A DNA stretch of 64,000 bases, taken from Sphagnum compactum. Taxonomy: Eukaryota; Bryophyta; Sphagnopsida; Sphagnales. The position numbers and the translations under genes are program-made. The DNA lies in NCBI GenBank assembly GCA_965153455.1, contig OZ234497.1, positions 12,462,001 to 12,526,000 of the forward strand, in the 5' to 3' direction. Positions 58,455 to 64,000 of this stretch are shown piece by piece (the stretch's first letter is position 1; each line of letters starts with the position of its first letter). The notes below the pieces were generated by a model that was given only the letters and a program-made list of their open reading frames with translations, searched no databases and was not told the origin of the DNA.

Positions 58455-61138
58455 TTAGGAGAAATTCTTTGATTTTAGAATAGAACAGCCTCGTAGGGGT
58501 TTCATGCTTGCGTTGATTAAAACATTTGACAATACATCTGCAATGTTTTGTGCTCCCAACTTGCAGCCATTACATCTTAGTTCTAATTGGTAGAGATTCT
58601 TTTCAAAGGTCTCTGGAAGGGCATTCAAATCCTCAGAGCTTTGAATCTGAAAGAAGACAAGTACAAATCTCTGCAAGAAGACTTTAACAATCTCATGCAA
58701 TTGGTTTTATACAGACCCCTTTGCAGATAATTCAGTCACGCACATCAACTGGAAGCCTCTTGACAACTCTTGAAGGCACTCTTCACAAGAAACCAGAGAA
58801 TCAGTTCGTGCAAAGCAAGGGTAATTTACCAAAGTGTCATGTGCCATCTCGATCCCTGGTGATGATGATTGTAATGCTTCCTCTCTATCTGCACTCTTGC
58901 ATACTCCTTCATCCTGGTCTTCTGCTTCACACACATTTGTTGCAGGACGGGATTCATGCTTCAGACTCTTCTCGAGTTCTCTTTCAGCTTTTGAACTTCC
59001 ATCAGAAGTGAACTCCAGTTGAACATTAGCAAGAGCCAATGACCGATCATCTATGGCTCCACTAGAATCATTGACATTGTCAACAGCTGCTTGAGGAAGC
59101 ATTTTGATGATGGGGACATCATGCACAGAGTACACATTGGAATTGAGTGGTTTCAAAGGCGACCTTTTGATGTGCTCTTTCTCCACACCAATCTTCCCCT
59201 GTAGGAGCTGTCATAAGAGTCATGCCAAGATCAGAATCACACACTACTAGATGGTGCTCCAATTGCAAGGAGGTGGAACTATCAGATTGGTCACCAGCTA
59301 TGGTTTGTATACTTGACATGGAGCTTACTCCATATGGAAACTATATTCGAGAAATGCCTGAATCTGCTAAATGATAAAATCCTGAAACACATGTAAATGC
59401 TGCTGATCATGCTCATCAGTTCACTGTGGTAGACGTGGGAAGCTACAACTAAATAATTTGCACCTTGCCTGAAGCTGCTTTGTATGGAACCCTATCAAGA
59501 GCACATTCTTTGCTTTCACCCAACTGTTGCTGCTTGGAGGACCCCATGACTGGAGACGGCAAGTCCAGAGACACTGAGTTCTCACAAAGTGGTGTTGCAT
59601 CTTCTCTCCTAGGTCTTGCATCTTTTCTCCTAGGTTCAACTGGCCTTCTCTGACTTGACAGTCCCTGCAGCCAGGAAAAAAAATTGTAAGCTGGCAAACT
59701 CCAAAAGACCTGCTTGACTCAAAGGGGTATTTACATTGAGCTTTGTCTCTACAACAGAGTCTCCACTGGCATAGTAAAAAACCCATCACATGGCAAATTC
59801 TTTTCCTTGAGCAAACTAGAGGTTGAAAAATTCTGTCTAATTTCAGAAGCAAAGAAATGAACTCAGACTTGGAAGCATAATAATGCACTGTCTGCAAGGT
59901 GCCAGTGCACTGAAAGAACAGACACACCCAACATCACAGACTCTCTTGACAAACATCCTGTCCAAGAAAAACTGCTCTTTTTCAAGGAGATGAACAGTAA
60001 TCAATCCTCAAAGAAGTCAAGTGTTGTACAGCAAAAAACCAATGTGGCAAATTCATTCACTTGAGCAATTAGTAGGTGAAAAATTTGCCATCTAATGGCA
60101 GAAGCAAAGAGATGAACTCAGACTCGGAAGCATAAAACAGCATTGTCTGCAAGGCACCAGTGTGCAGAATGAACAGACATACCCAAGATCACTGACTGTC
60201 TTGACAAACATCCTGTTGAAGAAAACTGCTCAGAAAGAACAGACACACCCAAGATCATTGACTGTCTTGGCAAACATCCTGTCTAAGAAAACTGCTCAGA
60301 AAGAACAGAGACACCCAAGATCACTGACAATCTTGATAAACATCCTGTCTAAGAAAACTGCTCAAAAAGAACAGACGCACCCAAGATCACCGACTGTCTT
60401 GTCAAGCATCCTGTCTAAGAAAACTGCTTTTCCTCAAGCAGATATGAGCAGCAACCCGATTCTCAAAGATGTTGAGTGTTGGTACAGGAAGCTTTGGATA
60501 CTCCCCTGCAAGAGAATTGACCACCATACCTGCTCCAGCTGAATGCGCAAACTGGATGTCATTTCTTGCCCATTCACATTGCTTCTGGGTCCTTCGACAA
60601 GGGGAGTTGCAGTCACGGATGACTGATGTGTCGAGACCATGACATTGCATCTTGTAGGTCTTTTCTTAGCGTCCCGGAATTGCTCCTCAGACATGCCCGT
60701 AGGATGATGCTCCAGAGGTTTCGCCCCTTCCTCCAGCTCTGAAACAGCTATCTTCTCAAAAACGGAGTCCCGGGCACTCCAGTCAGCAGTTGCCACTGAC
60801 ACAGTAACACCATTCTTGGTTCCCTCTACAGCCGGCTTCTTCTTCTTCTTCTTCTTCTGCGCCCCTACTTGCGAGCTGACGTGACCGAGGTTGCCAGCCG
60901 CCGGACGTGAAGAAGCTCTGGGAGTAAGCGGAGAAGACGAAGAAGACGCACCGGCAATAGCAGCAGCAGGACAATTGAGGAAGCTATTGAAAGAAGGAGG
61001 ATCGGGATACCGCGATTTACAAACTGTAGCTCCTCCTCCAAGTTTCCTTCCACAACCACCACCATCACCACTACCACCATTCTTACTCACACACAATCCC
61101 ATCTCTCTGGCGAAAAAAATTCTCACAGCTTTCTTCAT
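58455..61138 (-). CDS. Unknown plant gene with predicted N-myristoylated start, four-exon form
   Basis: Exons on the minus strand: 61138-60530, 59664-59464, 59198-58713 and 58646-58455. All are phase 0 with GT-AG sites, and together encode 495 aa. Two ATGs are in frame: 61138 (MKKAVRIFFARE) and 61102 (MGLCVSKNGG). The second gives MGxxxS, an N-myristoylation signal with a nearby cysteine suited to palmitoylation, and so membrane attachment; I favour it. Exon 1 also has a Gly-rich stretch, a Ser/Pro/Ala-rich stretch and a run of seven lysines. Exon 3 is acidic. Exon 4 ends in a helix-like NIADVLSNVLINASMKPLRG and a stop. No family recognised. Skipping exon 4 would join exon 3 to the 606-codon exon at 58217 in frame. 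Confidence 0.7.
59776..60492 (-). repeat. Nested tandem duplication in the first intron
   Basis: Two related segments lie head to tail: about 59776-60030 and 60031-60492. Both share aaattcttttccttgagcaa-like, cagaagcaaagaRatgaact, and tgtctgcaaggYRccagtg blocks. A 66-bp monomer (aagatcactgactgtcttga caaacatcctgt...cagacacaccc) occurs once in the first segment and four times in the second. The plus-strand ORF at 60162-60542 is a translation of the repeat and not a gene. Confidence 0.85.
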
Positions 61139-61700
61139 ACAACACTTGCAAGGCGGAGATCACGGCCTCTTGGGCCTATCCTTCCCTTGAAGAACCCATG
61201 ATCCGTTCCAGTCCCTTTCCTGCACTCCCCTGTCCACCAAAAAAACCACCAAAAATTTGTACATGTCTACAGTTCGGTCTACTTCACTCTCGCGCGATCT
61301 CGTTTGGTCTCTACTTGCACGCAAATTCGCAAAATTTGCGAGCTTTTGTTGCCCAAATTCGCAAATTGCACGCGCGCGCGCGCGCGAAGGAGCACGAAGA
61401 GCACCAGGAATGCGTCGTGAGGAGTGCGCACTTCCTTCCTACTGCGGTCGTGGACCCGAAAAGAAACGACTAAATTTGAAAAGAAAGGGGAAAGATGGGG
61501 TTGGCGCCCTGTCTCTTTTACCTACTTTTCTGTGTCTTTTTTTTTCTTTTTTTTTACCAGCAGGAACTACCGGGCGACGTAGTAACTTGCAAGTAAATAA
61601 TTGCAAGTGTGTAAAATTTTCAAAGGGGAATAAATTTAACGTCCGGCGGAATTCTCTAATCACTTTTTACTTCAATGTAAAAAGTGAAGTATCCTAGTCC
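61103..61700 (-). promoter_or_regulatory. 5' leader and promoter zone of the 61-kb gene
   Basis: GC-rich relative to surroundings. It contains an alternating CG run (cgcgcgcgcgcgcgcgcg, about 61369-61386) and short aaattcgcaaa / tttgcga palindromes before it. Alternating CG can adopt Z-DNA; here it is CpG-dense and probably unmethylated if the promoter is active. Confidence 0.35.
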
Positions 61701-61749
61701 ACTGTCCCCTCATTGAGCTACATATGTATTTACTTACCATCATTAGTTA

Positions 61750-64000
61750 CACTGGTAATTATTATTATTACTATTAGTATTATAAAAACCGTTTGGCACC
61801 TGGAGTACCACGTTTAAATAGAGCTTTGGTCTTCCGGAGGTCCCATAATGAGGTCTCATTATCCCATCGCCCCTCCCTCTATACTCCTGGGACCTCGACC
61901 GGGCATTGTAATGAGTTAAAAAATTGGACCGTTTGGAACGTGGAGCGAATATGCCGCGGAAACGGCTATATGTCGCAATTACGTTCCTGTGCCCTTTTCA
62001 CACTTGTCTGCCTCTTTTCTCTTCGCTTTTTTTGAATCTCCAATTTGTTGTCTCCCTTTCCAGACTTTCAAATGAATTTCCATAAACGTTACAAAAATAT
62101 TTTCTTTTCTTTTCCTCCATCTTTTGAAATCGAAAAATGTGGCGAATTTTTCAAAAAAAGTTTTTGAATTTAAAATAGAAAAATAAAATATCCAAAATTT
62201 TCCGAATTTTTTGGTAACATAAAACGAATTTTTTTTGTCAGAAAATCAAATCCTGGATACAAACTCTTGGATTGTGCAACTAATAATAATTTGTTTTTGG
62301 TAATTCAAATCAAGGTACTTTTTTTATTATTTATTATTTTTTCCTTCTTTTATCTGACTATGAATGGAGTAGGAGAAAATGAAGGCCCAAATTTCCACCT
62401 CAGAAATTTCTTCCATTTAAAAATTTCAAATCAACTTGTACCAAAAAAAAAAACACACCTTATAAGGAAAAAATGGTTTTTTGGGGGGAATTTAAATGAG
62501 TGTAAATGTGTGGATAATAATGGGAGTTTAAGTATTTAAATGAGTAAGAGCTCTCAAATGATCTGCTGGTGGAGCTTTGCCACATTGAGCTGTCTGAAAT
62601 TTTCCCAATTGCCCCCACTCAAGAATGCACCAATGAAAGTGGTGGCAATTGCAAAGGCTAAAAACTCATACATGAGCTAACCCAAGAGTTCCACTTGTTT
62701 TTTCCTTTGAAGTTGCAGCTGCTCATTTTCCAACTTCCTCACATTCATTTTCACATTTCAGAAATTACATGGTTTCATCCTAATTTGAAGAACCACATTC
62801 TGACTTAGTTTTTTTTAATAAAATAAGTACTCAAATCTGGTCATTTTGAGTGCCATATTTAGGGTACATTCATTGAATATCATGTCTAAGTTTTTTTTTT
62901 TTTGGGTTGGTCAATGAAAGTGTCGGATTTATCCTTGTGCAGCTCTTGCAAGTTCTACATGAGCTCGATTTAAATTTGTTATCTTTTCATCTCTTGCTTT
63001 GAGATTTGGACTGAACTTTTTCTACCAAAGACTTTTGAGTGCATAGACTTTGAATCCCACAATTGGTTTTAGAACACAAGTAGATTTGACCAATTTTTTT
63101 TGACTAAAGTAAAGAGGAGAGCTAAAATGGCTATAGAAAGGGCTTAGGTTCTAAGTGGTTAAGAGGAGCTTGGTATGCCAATCAAAATCAACCAAAGCCC
63201 ATTATACATACAAAACTTTGTGTATTTGAAACACTCAAGGAACAATATATGAAGTAAGGCTTGGGGAAAATGCCAAATGCCTTCACTTACACTTTTAGCA
63301 AGCTCTAGGTAGTGGAATAAGAGCATGCCCAATGGAAACCTGCCCTGCGAAGACTATTTGAAGATTCACTTGGAGGGCCTCATTTTGGAGTGTCTTTGTA
63401 GGGAGCAATGTGCCCGAACGTCAACACTGCAAAGACACCCCTATCTTTTGTGAGCATCTCTAGTCCCCCACCATTGTGCTTCCCTCACCATTGTGCTTTT
63501 GCTTTATGAACATAACACATAGCAATACACAAATAGTTGAAGGTCTACATGAAAACACAACAACACACAACCACAAATTGTTGTGCTTTTTCTTTTACAA
63601 ACACATAGTAACAAGCAAATAATTGAATTTTTACACAAACATATAACAACACATAAACACAACAAAACACATGAACACTCAAGCTTCTACCATAGATCCT
63701 ATCCCAAGCAACATGCAACACTTGAGCTTCTACCATAGGTCTCATTTCAAACAATGTGCAACATTTGAACTTCTATGCATTTGAATATGGAAGCTTGGAG
63801 AAATCACTTGGTTGCACAAAGTACAAGTGTATAAAACGTAGGGCATTGCCCATGATTGGATCTCGAGAAACAATAAAAAAAACTTTTGCAAAGTTCTCGT
63901 TCTTCCTTTGTGCAAAAGTTCTCTCCCTTGTGTCATTTTGTGCCAACATTCCTACCTTCAATTAGAGCCATCATTCTTGAGTTGCCATTTTTAGTTACCA
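61750..64000. other. Intergenic region to the right edge
   Basis: No gene recognised. Very AT-rich at 62080-62540. A motif ttgagcttctaccatag occurs twice at about 63681 and 63721, about 40 bp apart, with acacaacaacacac-type low complexity before it. Confidence 0.5.

Noticed and set aside
60162-60542. Plus-strand ORF of 126 aa with four 22-residue repeats (KEQTHPRSLTVL)
   Set aside because: It is a translation of a 66-bp intronic repeat on the strand opposite a well-supported gene; repeat length divisible by three keeps it open by default.
1-64000. CRISPR arrays, bacterial operons, rRNA genes, organelle genes
   Set aside because: None seen; spliced plant genes and LTR elements show nuclear DNA, and the tandem arrays lack a repeat-spacer structure.

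Overview
The window looks like nuclear DNA of a land plant. The evidence is spliced genes with canonical GT-AG introns whose products match plant families (a BAT1-type amino acid transporter, an OEP7-type plastid outer-envelope protein, eIF6, soluble inorganic pyrophosphatase, a RanBP2-type zinc finger protein), a Ty3/gypsy LTR retrotransposon with a tRNA-Asp-like primer-binding site, and TTTAGGG-type telomere motifs. Long AT-rich intergenic deserts full of short repeats suggest a medium or large genome. A seed-free plant (moss or liverwort) fits the general look of the proteins, but this is a low-confidence inference.

Layout. 1-0.5 kb: spaced minisatellite with a TTGACT in each unit. 1.4-4.5 kb (minus): five-exon amino acid transporter, about 622 aa. 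5-9.4 kb: AT-rich, no gene. 9.4-16.7 kb: one complete but dead Ty3/gypsy element on the minus strand, with 700-bp LTRs and a GTAC target duplication. 16.7-24.5 kb: repeats only. 24.5-33.5 kb: gene island with OEP7-like (+), eIF6 (+, seven exons, 245 aa) and, convergent to it, soluble pyrophosphatase (-, seven exons, 212 aa). 33.8-48.8 kb: repeat desert with minisatellites, dispersed duplications and a MITE-like family. 49-52.2 kb (+): protein with three RanBP2-type zinc fingers, one per exon. 54.6-54.9 kb: two strong inverted repeats. 56.4-61.1 kb (-): an unrecognised gene with a predicted N-myristoylated start and two possible terminal exons. 61.2-64 kb: no gene recognised.

The host genes are mostly housekeeping (translation and ribosome maturation, pyrophosphate removal, plastid envelope biogenesis, amino acid transport) and show no operon-like or pathway clustering. 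Exon coordinates were worked out by hand from splice sites, reading phase and recalled family sequences. Phase closes exactly in the transporter, eIF6, pyrophosphatase and the 4-exon form of the 61-kb gene, so those models are strong. The 3' end of the zinc finger gene is unresolved.

I found no clear new multi-gene system. The most unusual signals are the mosaic divergence of the two LTRs (about 6% in one part, apparently none in the other), the hairpin-forming 49-bp repeats inside those LTRs, the unknown gene with two competing last exons, nested repeats in its first intron, and the near-perfect inverted repeats near 54.8 kb.
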